Shown: in pieces, positions 1-10,100 of the stretch
How the letters are laid out: every line of letters starts with the position of its first letter
How positions within the stretch are numbered: position 1 is the first letter of the stretch
Assembly: GCA_023301565.1 (NCBI GenBank)
Contig: JALZUO010000033.1
Location: 1-34,873, forward strand
DNA from: Oligoflexales bacterium
GTDB lineage: Bacteria > Bdellovibrionota_B > Oligoflexia > Oligoflexales > JALZUQ01
Length of the DNA stretch: 34,873 nt
Reading direction: 5' to 3'
Notes under the pieces: model-generated
Told to the model about the DNA's origin: nothing
The model's database searches: none
What the model saw: the letters and a program-made list of their open reading frames with translations, nothing else
Program-made: the position numbers and the translations under genes

Positions 1-1818
1 TTTTACAACTTTTCCTTTGGAGTCTTTGCTGTACTTATAAAAACCACGTTGGTTTTTCTTCCCGAGGCGGCCGTCTTTTTCTATGGCTTCCATTTGCGCT
101 GGCATGGTCAATCGATCTGGAAAAGCCTTATAGATAGTATTCAAAACGTGAATACCAACATCTATGCCAACCTCATCAATCAACGCTAGCGGACCTACAG
201 GATAACCGTAACCTGTCATAGCCTTATCGATTGCTTCGATCGAGTACCCTTCAGAAAGCATCAAAACAGCTTCGATTAAATAAAATGCTAACGGACGATT
301 GACATAAAAACCTGGACCATCTTCTACAATGATTACCTGCTTGCCTAAAGCAAAGCCGATTTCTGCGGCCCGGGCAACAGCCCAATCTGCACTTTCTGGA
401 CCTCGAATGACTTCCAGCAGTGGCATTTTTTCCACCGGAGAAAAAAAGTGCATCCCCACGACGCGGCTTGGATCTTTGGCATCGGCAGCAATTTCTTTGA
501 TGGGCAAAGCCGAGGTGTTTGTAGCAAAAACCCAGTTCTTATGCGGCTCGGCCTCTTCTAGGCCTGCGAGAATCTTCTTTTTAAGCCCCAATATTTCTGG
601 AGCTGCCTCTACAACCACATCCGTATTTTGCAGCCCGTCTGGCGTAAGACCAGGAAACACTTTGGCGACACCTGTCGCAACCTCAAAACGCTTAATTTTT
701 TTTCGGTCTGCCTTTTTCTGAAAATGCTTTTTAACGTGGTTTAGACATTTGCCAATAGATTCTTCTGAAGGATCCGAGAGCATCACCTGTAGCCCGCGCC
801 CTGTTGCTAGCGCCGTAACGCCAGAACCCATGAACCCTGCACCAATCATACCAATTGACTTTGCAGGCTTACCTTCAAAGCGTTCTTTCCCCGCATTCGC
901 GTACTTGTGTTTTTTTGCAAGTGTCGTGCAGTCAAACAAATGAATCAAACTTTTAGACTCTGGTGTTTGCAACAGCTCGCCGAAGGCTTTCGCTTCGGCT
1001 TCCAGCCTTTTTGCAATAGGCTTATCGTAGCTTTTAAAAATCACGTCTAGTATCTTATAGGGCGCCGGGTAAAACCCTTTTGTATTTTTATCTACTTGCT
1101 CTTTTGCCTTTTTATGAACAATGGACCGGCCAACGGCGTTGCCATCTGTTACCCACCGGCTCAAACTTTGCCTGCGAACTTCTATGTGTTTTTTCTTTGC
1201 AGCAAGCATCTCAAGTGCCACAGCTTCTAGTTGATTCGGGTGGCAGGCTGCATCGACTAAACCCGTCTTTTTTGCTTTACGTACGTCGTATCTTTTTCCG
1301 GCAAGAATCATATCCAGCGCTGTTTGCAACCCAACCAAGTATGGCAGGCGTGCGCAGCCGCCACCGGCCGGCAGCAAACCAAGTTGAACCTCAGGCAAAG
1401 CCAGCTTTAACGATGGTTCATCTGCAACAAGCCGCAAGTCACAGGCTAAGGCCAGCTCAAGTCCACCACCAAGGCACTGACCTTTGATGCTAGCTAGAGT
1501 AGGGACGTCTAGATCTGCAATTTTTTGAATGACAGCTTGCAAAGAAGCGGCGCCGGCAGCGCCTTTTTCTGCTGTGTCAAAATCTGCAAACATATCAATA
1601 TCTGCACCGACAATGAAATGTTTCGGGTGTGCGCTTTCAATCAGAAGCCCCTTAGGACCATGACCATCTACCGCGTCCAACACTTGATCAAATTCTGCAA
1701 GCAACTCACGCGAAAGCACAGGAAGCGTACGATCACTTTTAAGTGTTAGCTTGCATACACCGTCTTTGTTTTGAGCTAGCGACGCAAAAGGTTTTTCAAT
1801 CAGTAAGTTCCAAGTCAT
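1..1818 (-). CDS. fadJ: FadJ/FadB-type fatty-acid oxidation alpha subunit (C-terminus cut off by window)
   Basis: Bifunctional enoyl-CoA hydratase / L-3-hydroxyacyl-CoA dehydrogenase of beta-oxidation, cytosolic partner of the thiolase encoded just upstream. I translated 606 residues before the window edge; family members are about 700, so roughly 100 C-terminal residues are missing. Residues 1-190 are the crotonase domain: the oxyanion segment SIKGQCLGGGLELALACD carries one expected catalytic glutamate (E121) and PEVQLGLLPAGGG the other (E143). Residues 320-500 are the NAD-binding dehydrogenase domain with GAGFMG (326-331) and the catalytic-His segment GMHFFSP (H457). The C-terminal dehydrogenase domain starts near 502 (GPGFYVNRPL). 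The ATG overlaps the thiolase stop by one base (TGATG), so the two are translationally coupled. FadJ rather than FadB is chosen because the partner resembles FadI; the distinction is moderate. Confidence 0.95.
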   Translation of the reverse strand, partial: MTWNLLIEKPFASLAQNKDGVCKLTLKSDRTLPVLSRELLAEFDQVLDAVDGHGPKGLLIESAHPKHFIVGADIDMFADFDTAEKGAAGAASLQAVIQKIADLDVPTLASIKGQCLGGGLELALACDLRLVADEPSLKLALPEVQLGLLPAGGGCARLPYLVGLQTALDMILAGKRYDVRKAKKTGLVDAACHPNQLEAVALEMLAAKKKHIEVRRQSLSRWVTDGNAVGRSIVHKKAKEQVDKNTKGFYPAPYKILDVIFKSYDKPIAKRLEAEAKAFGELLQTPESKSLIHLFDCTTLAKKHKYANAGKERFEGKPAKSIGMIGAGFMGSGVTALATGRGLQVMLSDPSEESIGKCLNHVKKHFQKKADRKKIKRFEVATGVAKVFPGLTPDGLQNTDVVVEAAPEILGLKKKILAGLEEAEPHKNWVFATNTSALPIKEIAADAKDPSRVVGMHFFSPVEKMPLLEVIRGPESADWAVARAAEIGFALGKQVIIVEDGPGFYVNRPLAFYLIEAVLMLSEGYSIEAIDKAMTGYGYPVGPLALIDEVGIDVGIHVLNTIYKAFPDRLTMPAQMEAIEKDGRLGKKNQRGFYKYSKDSKGKVVK

Positions 1819-3137
1819 CACGCTATCCTCTCTACAAGCATTCCACCAGACATGCCGCCAGCCGCACATATAGCAATGATTCCAAACTGTTTATCGCTGC
1901 GGATAAGCTCGTTTGCCATAGACAAACAAAGCCTTGCACCCGTAGCACCAAACGGGTGACCGATTGCAATGGCCCCACCATTTACATTCAACTTTTCAGG
2001 TGGAATGTCTGTTTTTAAGTTTGCATCTCCAAAATGTTTCTTTAAAAATGAGTCTGTATTCATTGCCTTTAGGCAGCAAAGAACCTGAGCTGCAAAAGCT
2101 TCGTGGATCTCAAATCTATCTACATCTTTTACGCCAAGGCGGTTTCTTCGGAGAAGCTGCGGAACGACAAGAGCTGGCCCAATCAGTAGCTCTTCGTAAG
2201 GGCGAACGCCTACCCAAACACTGTCGACAATCTTTAGTTTAGGGTTGAGGTTTAGGTCCGTCGCCAGCTGGCGGTCACACACTAGCCCTACGGCAGCGCC
2301 ATCTGTTAGAGCAGAGCTGCTAGCAGCCGTAATGCTTCCTCTTTTCCTGTCAAACGCTGGTCTAAGTTTAGCAATCTTTTCCAAAGAAGTGTCAGGCCTA
2401 ATCACATCATCTTGCTTTATGCATCGGCTATAGTTTGGTCCGGACCATATCGGAGTGATCTCATCCGATAGAACTCCTTTTTTTAGAGCAATGGCAGCTT
2501 TTTTATGTGAATCTACTGCAAACTGGTCTTGTTCTTCTCTAGAAACTTGATAAATTTTTGCCATAAGTTCTGCATGCTGGCCCATGGTTTTACCCGTAAG
2601 AGGCTCGCTGATGGAAGGCGGCTTAGGCAGCCACGCAGACGCAGAAAAATCTTTTAAAAGCAATACGCGTGAGGCTGTAGATTTTGCTTTAGAAAACTTC
2701 AGCAAAAAGCGCCGTGCAGCTTTGGAGTAGACGATGGGCACATCGCTTAAGACTTCTACGCCTCCAGCTAAAACCATCTCATTTCGACCAGAAGCTACTT
2801 TAGTGGCTGCATCAAGAATTGTATGTAAACTGCTTGTACACGCTCTGTTTGTAGTAGAACCATGGATATGGTCTGGCAAGCCAATGTTAAGAGCAGCATC
2901 ACGCGCAACGTTTGGGTTTTTGGGTTGCGGAACCACGACGCCAGCAGAGATTTCATCAATTTCATTTGGATCAAGGCTTATTTTACGCAGCATCCCTTGA
3001 ACAGTACGTGAAAACAACTCTAGCGTATCCATTTCTGCAAACGCTCCAAAAGATTTCACAAAGGGGGACCTTGTCCCGTCAACAAACACGGGTTCGCCGG
3101 TGCCTTTGCCCATTCTGTGGGATCGGTTAGGAAGCAT
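1818..3137 (-). CDS. fadI: FadI-type acetyl-CoA C-acyltransferase (3-ketoacyl-CoA thiolase)
   Basis: Last step of beta-oxidation: thiolytic cleavage of 3-ketoacyl-CoA to acetyl-CoA and a shortened acyl-CoA. The 439 residues fit the FadI length (about 436). The nucleophilic cysteine lies in NRACTSSLH (C100), the catalytic histidine in GHPFGATGAR (H394) and the second cysteine in CAAGGMSGG (C424). The region KLRPAFDRKRGSITAASSS also matches FadI-like thiolases. First gene of a fadI-fadJ pair; its TGA overlaps the fadJ ATG by one base. I keep the first ATG; a second ATG at codon 9 (3113) is possible, but neither has a strong Shine-Dalgarno sequence (GAGACAG lies ahead of the first). Confidence 0.95.
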   Translation of the reverse strand: MLPNRSHRMGKGTGEPVFVDGTRSPFVKSFGAFAEMDTLELFSRTVQGMLRKISLDPNEIDEISAGVVVPQPKNPNVARDAALNIGLPDHIHGSTTNRACTSSLHTILDAATKVASGRNEMVLAGGVEVLSDVPIVYSKAARRFLLKFSKAKSTASRVLLLKDFSASAWLPKPPSISEPLTGKTMGQHAELMAKIYQVSREEQDQFAVDSHKKAAIALKKGVLSDEITPIWSGPNYSRCIKQDDVIRPDTSLEKIAKLRPAFDRKRGSITAASSSALTDGAAVGLVCDRQLATDLNLNPKLKIVDSVWVGVRPYEELLIGPALVVPQLLRRNRLGVKDVDRFEIHEAFAAQVLCCLKAMNTDSFLKKHFGDANLKTDIPPEKLNVNGGAIAIGHPFGATGARLCLSMANELIRSDKQFGIIAICAAGGMSGGMLVERIA

Positions 3138-3202
3138 ACTTCTGTCTCTTTCTATCTCTCAACTAAATTTAAAGCAGGCAATGGGTATACCATAAATCAA
3201 AG

Positions 3203-3232
3203 TTCGAGAGTAGAAGGCAGGAGTGCTATAAT
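3203..3232 (+). promoter_or_regulatory. Candidate sigma-70 promoter of the GlpD-like gene
   Basis: A perfect -10 hexamer TATAAT lies at 3227-3232, with a poor -35 candidate TTCGAG at 3203-3208 (18 nt spacer). Transcription would start near 3240, about 65 nt before the GTG at 3307. This argues against the more upstream ATG at 3250, which would sit almost at the transcription start. The same 112-bp gap must also hold the fadIJ promoter; I see only a short GGTATACC palindrome at 3184-3191 there. Confidence 0.5.
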
Positions 3233-3306
3233 TTGCATACAAGCCTTGCTTGCAACACAGGCAGCAGGTCATAGAAACTACGCCATTTTTTCCCTGGAGA
3301 GACGCC

Positions 3307-4563
3307 GTGATAGATACTTTGAACCAAGAACCTTACGATTGCATCGTAATTGGTGGTGGAATTCATGGGGTGGGTGTTTTGCATGATCTTGCGAGCCGAG
3401 GCATCTGCCGAACGCTACTGTTAGAAAAAAACACTCTTGGGTCAGGCACCAGCTCAAAAAGCACAAAACTTATCCACGGTGGCCTGCGCTACCTAAAAAA
3501 CCCTTGGGATATACCCCTTGTTTATGAAGGCTTGCAAGAGCGCGCCCTACTTCTAAAACTAGCCCCAGATTTGTGCTCTCCCCTGGAGTTCCTTTTCCCT
3601 GTATTCAAGGGCGCAGGGATGCCAGCTTGGATGGTTCGCACAGGGCTTTTTATGTATGACTTCTTGGCAGGAAGTGAAAATATCAAAAAACACCGTAGCG
3701 TTGCCTCGAGCGAAGCTACCCAAATGATCCCCGGATTAGACACATCTCGCATGCGTAAAATATTTTCTTTTTGGGACGGGCAAACAGACGATTTAGCGCT
3801 TACAAGGCTCGTAGCCAATAGCGCCACCTCTTTAGGTGCAAAGATAAAAACCAAAACCTCTGTTCAAAAGATCCTAAAAAAAGAAGGCTGCTGGCAAGTC
3901 AAAACAGAGGACGGCTCGCACTTTACAGCCAAGACCGTAGTAAACGCAGCCGGTCCATGGGCAGACAAAGTTTTAAAGTCGGCAGACTTAAGCCCGATCT
4001 ATGAAGGAGTCAACATCCGCGGGTCCCATCTACTGATCGAAGATTTAGGCTTGAAAGCGGGAGTATTTCTGCAATCACCACCTCAAAAAGGCAGGCCTAA
4101 TCGAATTTTATTTTTACTTCCTTGGCATGGAAAAACCATGATTGGTACCACTGAGGCCCCGCAGTCTTCACCAGATGAGTGCGCCATGTCCGAAGAAGAA
4201 TGCGCCTATATGATCGAATGCATCAACTACTACATTCACCGTGATTTTACCGTAGCAGACATAGAGCAACAGTTTGCCGGTATGCGCTGGCTTGCAAGGC
4301 AGCCTGGAAAGTCGATGAACAAAACCTCGCGCAAACATAAAATCACCACGCATAAAAATGCAGAGAGTCCTTTGTTTACGATTTACGGAGGAAAGCTGAC
4401 AGCTTACCGCAAACTATGTGAAGAAGTCGGCAGCAAGGTCGCCAAAAAGCTTGGAGTTACAAAACTTTCTGGCACCAAGTCGCAAGAAAACTGGGACTTG
4501 AACTCTGACTACAAAGCAGCGATTGAGGGCAGATTCGAAAAGCTGCGCCAAGGGCTGCTGTAA
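3307..4563 (+). CDS. GlpD-like FAD-dependent glycerol-3-phosphate dehydrogenase, short form
   Basis: Predicted membrane-associated flavoprotein oxidising glycerol-3-phosphate to dihydroxyacetone phosphate and passing electrons to quinone. The N-terminus has a Rossmann FAD fingerprint GGGIHG (residues 16-21), a GlpD-typical run around STKLIHGGLRYL, the late FAD segment MRWLARQPG, and YGGKLTAYRKL near the end. The GTG at 3307 is preferred over an in-frame ATG at 3250 because GGAGAG stands 5 nt before it and the -10 box at 3227-3232 lies upstream. At 418 residues it ends soon after the FAD domain, whereas typical GlpD proteins have about 500 residues and a C-terminal helical domain that is absent here. 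It converges on fumarylacetoacetase with 4 bp between stop codons. Substrate is inferred; another DAO-family substrate is possible. Confidence 0.85.
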   Translation: MIDTLNQEPYDCIVIGGGIHGVGVLHDLASRGICRTLLLEKNTLGSGTSSKSTKLIHGGLRYLKNPWDIPLVYEGLQERALLLKLAPDLCSPLEFLFPVFKGAGMPAWMVRTGLFMYDFLAGSENIKKHRSVASSEATQMIPGLDTSRMRKIFSFWDGQTDDLALTRLVANSATSLGAKIKTKTSVQKILKKEGCWQVKTEDGSHFTAKTVVNAAGPWADKVLKSADLSPIYEGVNIRGSHLLIEDLGLKAGVFLQSPPQKGRPNRILFLLPWHGKTMIGTTEAPQSSPDECAMSEEECAYMIECINYYIHRDFTVADIEQQFAGMRWLARQPGKSMNKTSRKHKITTHKNAESPLFTIYGGKLTAYRKLCEEVGSKVAKKLGVTKLSGTKSQENWDLNSDYKAAIEGRFEKLRQGLL

Positions 4564-4567
4564 TTTT

Positions 4568-5827
4568 TTAAAACAACTCACGTGCTGGCAAAAGCGTGGC
4601 CCCAACCTCACCAAAACCAACGATGTAATCTCCGCAGTTAGCCTGACCAGAAATTTTCAAGTGATCACCGTCTTGTAGAAAAGTACGTTTTTCACCGCAA
4701 CTCATATCCACTGGCTCTGCTCCGTTCATTGTAGCCTCTAGAAGACTGCCCAGGGTCCCTTCTTCTTTACCGCTAATGGTGCCCGTACCCAGAAGATCTC
4801 CAGTCTGCATCACGCAGCCATTGATCGAATGGTGCGCAAGCATTTGATCAGGAGTCCAGTACAACTCTTTACTGTTAGCTTCGCATATTTCTTTGTGGCC
4901 ACCATCTTGCGTTTCGAGCTCTACCGAGAAATCAATGTGTGGCATAAGCTTAGATCCGTTTTTTAAATACTCCGCTTGCACTGGCCCATCTACTACGTGA
5001 TCTTTCATACATGGCTTTAGTGCATCAGGGGTCACGACCCAAGGAGAAATAGAAGTTGCAAAGCTCTTTCCTAAAAACGGCCCGAGCGGCTTATATTCAA
5101 ATGCTTGGATATCCCTAGCACTCCAATCGTTTAAAATAACAAATCCAAAAATATGATCGAGAGCATTCTTTGCTGCAATAGGCTCACCGTCTGGGTTGCC
5201 TGTACCCACAAAAATACCGAGCTCTAACTCGTAGTCCATTTTCCTACTGGCTGAAAACTCTGGGGCTTCTTGACCAGGCTTCATGACCAAACCTGAAGGA
5301 CGGACAACAGGCGTTCCATCGACAAAAACTGTCGTAGCTCTACCATGGTATGCCACCGGCAAATGCTTCCAGTTAGGCATTAAAGGCGGCTGCCCCTTGC
5401 GAAAAAGTCTTCCAACATTTGACGCGTGGTTTTCGCATGCATAAAAATCTGTAAAGCTTCCGACCTTAAACGGCATCTGCATTTGCGTTTCTTCTCTACC
5501 TATCAAACACTGGCTTACAGCATCTTTCGCATCAGAGCTTTCGCTTAAAAGACTTTGCAATGTCTCGCGGGTTTTTAGCCAGTAAGATCGACCCATGGCA
5601 GCAAATGCATTCAAGCTCCCCGTGCCGTGAATAGGGTCTGCTGATTTTGGTAGTAAGCCTTTGGATTCGAGCAACGAAAGGTCAAGCACCTTGTCGCCAA
5701 TCGCAACACCTGTGCGCGGGCCTGAATTGCCGGCTGTTACAAATACTCCATAAGGTAGATTTTGAATTGGAAAAGCTGACTTTGCAGCAGTTTCTACGAA
5801 GCTCTTTAGTGTGTTGCTTTCGCCCAT
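4568..5827 (-). CDS. fahA: Fumarylacetoacetase
   Basis: Hydrolyses 4-fumarylacetoacetate to fumarate and acetoacetate, the last step of tyrosine/homogentisate catabolism. The 419 residues match the family length (human FAH 419). Metal and catalytic residues are in place: D127 and H134 in DFYACENHASNVG, E200 and E202 in YELELGIF, and D234 in NDWSARDIQ; the segment after it (FEYKPLGPFLGKSF) is family-typical. The ATG has a strong GGAGGA 8 nt upstream. Homogentisate dioxygenase and the isomerase are not adjacent, so the pathway is not clustered here. It follows the unknown exported protein by 77 bp on the same strand; a shared transcript is possible but the functions show no link. Confidence 0.96.
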   Translation of the reverse strand: MGESNTLKSFVETAAKSAFPIQNLPYGVFVTAGNSGPRTGVAIGDKVLDLSLLESKGLLPKSADPIHGTGSLNAFAAMGRSYWLKTRETLQSLLSESSDAKDAVSQCLIGREETQMQMPFKVGSFTDFYACENHASNVGRLFRKGQPPLMPNWKHLPVAYHGRATTVFVDGTPVVRPSGLVMKPGQEAPEFSASRKMDYELELGIFVGTGNPDGEPIAAKNALDHIFGFVILNDWSARDIQAFEYKPLGPFLGKSFATSISPWVVTPDALKPCMKDHVVDGPVQAEYLKNGSKLMPHIDFSVELETQDGGHKEICEANSKELYWTPDQMLAHHSINGCVMQTGDLLGTGTISGKEEGTLGSLLEATMNGAEPVDMSCGEKRTFLQDGDHLKISGQANCGDYIVGFGEVGATLLPARELF

Positions 5828-5904
5828 TGTTCATATCCTCCGGACTGCTAGGTTCATAAGCAGCTAAAACCTATCACTAGAAAACAGGAAGTTAAAGCGG
5901 GGGA

Positions 5905-6933
5905 TTAAATTGAGTGAAATAACTGAATTCTTAAAGAGCGTTCATCTGAGTTTGTGCCTATTTCAGTTTGAACCTGTAGGCGAGTTTTAAGACTATTTTG
6001 ATAAACCAAACCAGCTCCAACTACCTCTTTGTCCGTATCCAAGTAGTTGTGCAGGTGGATTTTACGCCAATAGGGGTTTGTGAGCCAAGCACGGACGACC
6101 CAGTCGTCTGCTTTAGAGTTTTGATTTTCAATTAATGTGACTACATTTTTGCTTTGAAAAGGAGTGATTCGATGTGCATGGGTTCCGTCTTGGCGAAGAA
6201 CGCTGGTAAAGCGCCTTGAGCCATGCTGAATTTTAGCGTCAACCCCAGCTCCGGTTAAAAGACCAGAGGGGTCGATCTTAAAATCCCAGTCGGTTGCTGC
6301 GCCTCTTATCTTTTCCCAGCGTGAAAGCTCTGCAGCAGCTCTGAACTCTGTAGGTTTTTTTACAAGACCAACCTCGTAGTTAACCCTATGCTTTGTCGCA
6401 TGACGCATATCAGGGTCCCCCAAAGACGCTATTGCCTTGGTCTTTTCAAGCTGCTCGATAGAAACAACCTTTAAATCATAGATATAAGGGTCGGCAAATT
6501 CGCTAGAGTTAGACTTTCGGAAGCTGCCGGAAAATGTTTTTTTAAATGAACGTATTTCTGGAAGATGTTTTTCTACCCCCCTACGAACATGTGGTGAGTA
6601 TAAAGAGCGAAATCCCCCCAAGATATCCGATGGGCCTTGTACCCGTGAATCAAACCCTCTAAGGCTTTGAAAAGCAGAATAGCGCAAGTTTTCTAGGCGT
6701 AGCTTTGTATCTAATCTTGACTGGGCTTTTACCATGCCTTCTTTAAGGCCACGAAAAGCCCTTTTAAGCTTATTGTCCCGGCGTAGCTTTTTAGGCTCCT
6801 GCAGCTGAAGGCTCTCGAGGTCAAGGACAAACTCTGGGGCAGCTTCGGCACCAATATCTTTAGAACCAATACAAAAAGCCTGAGGACACAAGCATAAGAT
6901 TCCAGCAACGATGTAGAAGAAACGTCTAATCAT
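5905..6933 (-). CDS. Unknown exported protein
   Basis: I do not recognise a family. From the ATG at 6933 the 342-residue product begins with a signal peptide (MIRRFFYIVAGILCLCPQAFC, cleavage near residue 20). A basic, helical-looking region follows (about residues 45-90, many K/R and L), then a polar middle. The last 100 or so residues have alternating hydrophobic/polar stretches ending in IQLFHSI, compatible with beta strands of an envelope protein. A GTG at 6957 in the same frame would add 8 residues before the positive n-region; I prefer the ATG because it gives a normal signal peptide, though no clear Shine-Dalgarno sequence supports either. Divergent from ileS across about 210 bp. Confidence 0.8.
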   Translation of the reverse strand: MIRRFFYIVAGILCLCPQAFCIGSKDIGAEAAPEFVLDLESLQLQEPKKLRRDNKLKRAFRGLKEGMVKAQSRLDTKLRLENLRYSAFQSLRGFDSRVQGPSDILGGFRSLYSPHVRRGVEKHLPEIRSFKKTFSGSFRKSNSSEFADPYIYDLKVVSIEQLEKTKAIASLGDPDMRHATKHRVNYEVGLVKKPTEFRAAAELSRWEKIRGAATDWDFKIDPSGLLTGAGVDAKIQHGSRRFTSVLRQDGTHAHRITPFQSKNVVTLIENQNSKADDWVVRAWLTNPYWRKIHLHNYLDTDKEVVGAGLVYQNSLKTRLQVQTEIGTNSDERSLRIQLFHSI

Positions 6934-7142
6934 AATATTTAAATAGAAAACCCCCACCGTAAATATGCAAGGTTCGTGCTAGGGCTGGGATCAGTTAAGC
7001 TACTGATTTTATATAGTTTTTTTAAAATCAAAAGTAGCAAAAGCTAACACTGTGTAGACGCTGGCTAAAAGGTATAGGGTAATTTTCTTGTCTCTGTTAA
7101 AAAGGATACTTGTAGAACCCACACAGTGAAGGGTGTCTCGGA

Positions 7143-10100
7143 ATGAAGGCTATTTCTCCGAAGCTTGATATCAGCAAAACAGAAAACGAAATCCTAGAGT
7201 ACTGGAAGAAGACCAATGCTTTTAAAAAATCGAATTCCATTCGAGACGAAAGCAAGTCTTACTTTTTTTACGATGGGCCTCCTTTTGCAAACGGTCTACC
7301 ACATTACGGCCACTTACTCGCAAACACCATAAAAGACACCGTACCAAGGTACTGGAACATGCGTGGCTACAGGGTCGAGCGAAGGTTCGGTTGGGATTGC
7401 CACGGGTTTCCGGTGGAATCCGAAATTGAAAAGAAGAACAACCTCAAAGGCCGCCAAGATGTCGTTGAGTTTGGTGTTGATAAATTCAACGAAGAGTGTC
7501 GGTCGTCTGTCATGCACTATGCAGACAGCTGGAAAAAAACCATTGACCGCCTAGGAAGATGGGTCGACTGGGACCAAACCTATCGCACCATGGACAAAGA
7601 CTTTATGGAGTCCGTCTGGTGGGTGTTCTCAGAGCTTTATAAAAAAGACCTTGTTTACTACAGCCATAAAATTGTTTCTTATTCTCCACGAAACGCAACG
7701 GTCGTTTCAAACTTCGAAGCAAACCAAAACTACCAAGACGTGCAAGATCCGGCCGTCACCATTGGGTTTGAGTTAGAAGGCGAGCCTGGAGTATACCTTC
7801 TTGCTTGGACCACTACTCCATGGACACTTGTCTCGAACCTTTCACTTTGTGTGGGAGACGACGTTGACTACGTCAAAGTTCGACACGAAGAAAAAGGCAA
7901 AGATTTTATCTTAGCTAAATCAAGACTTGAAGCTACTTTCCCCACTAAAAAAGGCAAAGAGCCAGCATACGAAGTTCTCGAAAACATCCAGACAAGCGAT
8001 TTAGTAGGTAAAAAATACAAACCGCTATTTTCTTATTTTAAAGACAACCCAAATAGCTTTGTGGTTCTTCAAGACGATTATGTCACAGACAAAGACGGGA
8101 CCGGAATCGTTCACAATGCTCCGGCATTTGGCGAAGACGACTACCAGGTCTGCAAAAAGGCAAACATCCCACTGGTAGACCCACTAGATGTAGACGGAGT
8201 TTTTAAGGAAGAAGCAGGTGCGTTTGCAGGGCTGCTATTTAACGAAGCAAACAAACCGATCCTTGCAGCCTTAAAAGAATCTGAAAACCTTGTTAAACAC
8301 GAAACCATCGTGCATAGCTACCCTTTCTGCGACAGAACAGAGACGCCTCTAATCTACCGCGCCATCCCATCTTGGTACGTAGCCGTAGAGACCTTTAAAG
8401 ACAAGCTTATCGCAAACAACCAGTCTATTCATTGGGTCCCAGGGCATTTAAAGAATGGGCGCATGGGTAAGTGGTTAGACAATGCCCGCGATTGGGCAAT
8501 CAGCAGAAACAGATTTTGGGGAACCCCTCTACCTATCTGGACCTGTGACCAGAATTTTGATCACAAGTTTGTCGCCGGCTCCATCAAAGAGCTTGAAGAG
8601 AAAACAGGCGAGTCCATAGACGACATCCACAAACATAAGATTGATCATCTATCTTTTGGCTGCACCGAATGCACTGGGACCATGCAAAGGATCACAGAAG
8701 TTTTTGATTGCTGGTTTGAGTCTGGGAGTATGCCTTACGCGCAAAAACACTATCCATTTAACTCCCAAGAAGAGTTTAATTCAAGCTTTCCAGCCGACTT
8801 TATCGCAGAAGGGCTCGATCAAACGCGCGGCTGGTTCTACACCTTAAACATATTAGCTACTGCTTTGTTTGGAAAACCTGCATTTAAAAACGTGGTTGTA
8901 AACGGAATTGTCTGTGACGAAAAAGGCAAAAAGTTTTCGAAAAGACATAAAAACTTTGAGCCGCCAGACAAGCTAATGGAGCTTTTTGGAGCAGATAGTG
9001 TCCGCTTGTTTATGCTTAACTCCCCTGTTTTAAAAGGCGAGAACTTAAACTTTAGTGATGTCGGTGTAAAAGAAACAACCCGCGGCGTCCTACTTCCTTT
9101 TTGGAACGCACACAGCTTTTTGACTACTTATGCTGCTGCTGATGGCTGGAAGCCTGACTTAGAGCTGTTTAACGGAACCCGTAAGCCAGACCTTAGTGTC
9201 AACTATCTTGACCGCTGGGTTTACTCAAGGCTCCAAAGCCTTGTGGCAGGCGTTCATAAGCAGATGGAAAAATACAGCTTGAACGACGTAGTTCCTGAGC
9301 TGCTTACTTTCCTGGACGAGCTAACCAACTGGTACATAAGACTTTCGCGCCGCCGGTTTTGGAGCGAAGGCGAAGAGCTGTCAAAAGACACCAGGGCTGC
9401 CTACGAGACGCTATACTGCGTTTTAGTTTCTTTTTCTAAAACCTTTGCCCCTTTTGCTCCGTTTATTTGTGAGAGAATTTTTCAGAACCTAACAAGCGAA
9501 CTTGGGCTCGAACACAGCTCTGTTCATCATCAAAATGCAGAGGTCGCAAGTGAGGCGCTTCGGGACGCTGAGCTAGAAAAACAAGTGGCTACTTCAAGGC
9601 GCATCGTGGAACTCGGGCGTAGCATCAGAGCGAAAGAGAAACTTAGGACGAGGCAACCACTGCAAGAGCTGAAAATCATCTCTAGCAATGCCGCGCTGAG
9701 CTCTGTTGCTTCTGATTTTGAAACTCTTTTTAAAGAAGAGCTAAACCTAAAAACCATAGCCTTTGAAAACGAAGAGTCAAAGTACGTCGACTACCAACTC
9801 AAGCCAAACCTTAAGGTGCTTGGGCCAAGACTCGGAAAGCAGCTTGGGGCTGTAATGGGTGGGCTAGCTAAAATTCAGAAAACAGGCGAAACCGCTAAGA
9901 CCGTTGCTAGCCTGCGAAAAGGCGAAACACTTGAACTTGCAGGCCAGTCACTTGGACTTGAAGATTTTATGATTGTGCGAAAGCCAAAGGCTGCCGCCGA
10001 CGGGTTTGCCATGGCAAGCGAAGGGGACGTAACTGCAGCTCTGGATACGCGCCTCAGTGTAGAGCTCAAAAAAGAAGGGCTTGCAAGAGAGCTAGTAAAC

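Noticed and set aside
329-721. Plus-strand open frame of 130 codons
   Set aside because: Antisense to the NAD-binding domain of FadJ, whose motifs are clear on the minus strand.
1080-1487. Plus-strand open frame of 135 codons
   Set aside because: Antisense to the FadJ crotonase domain and its catalytic glutamates.
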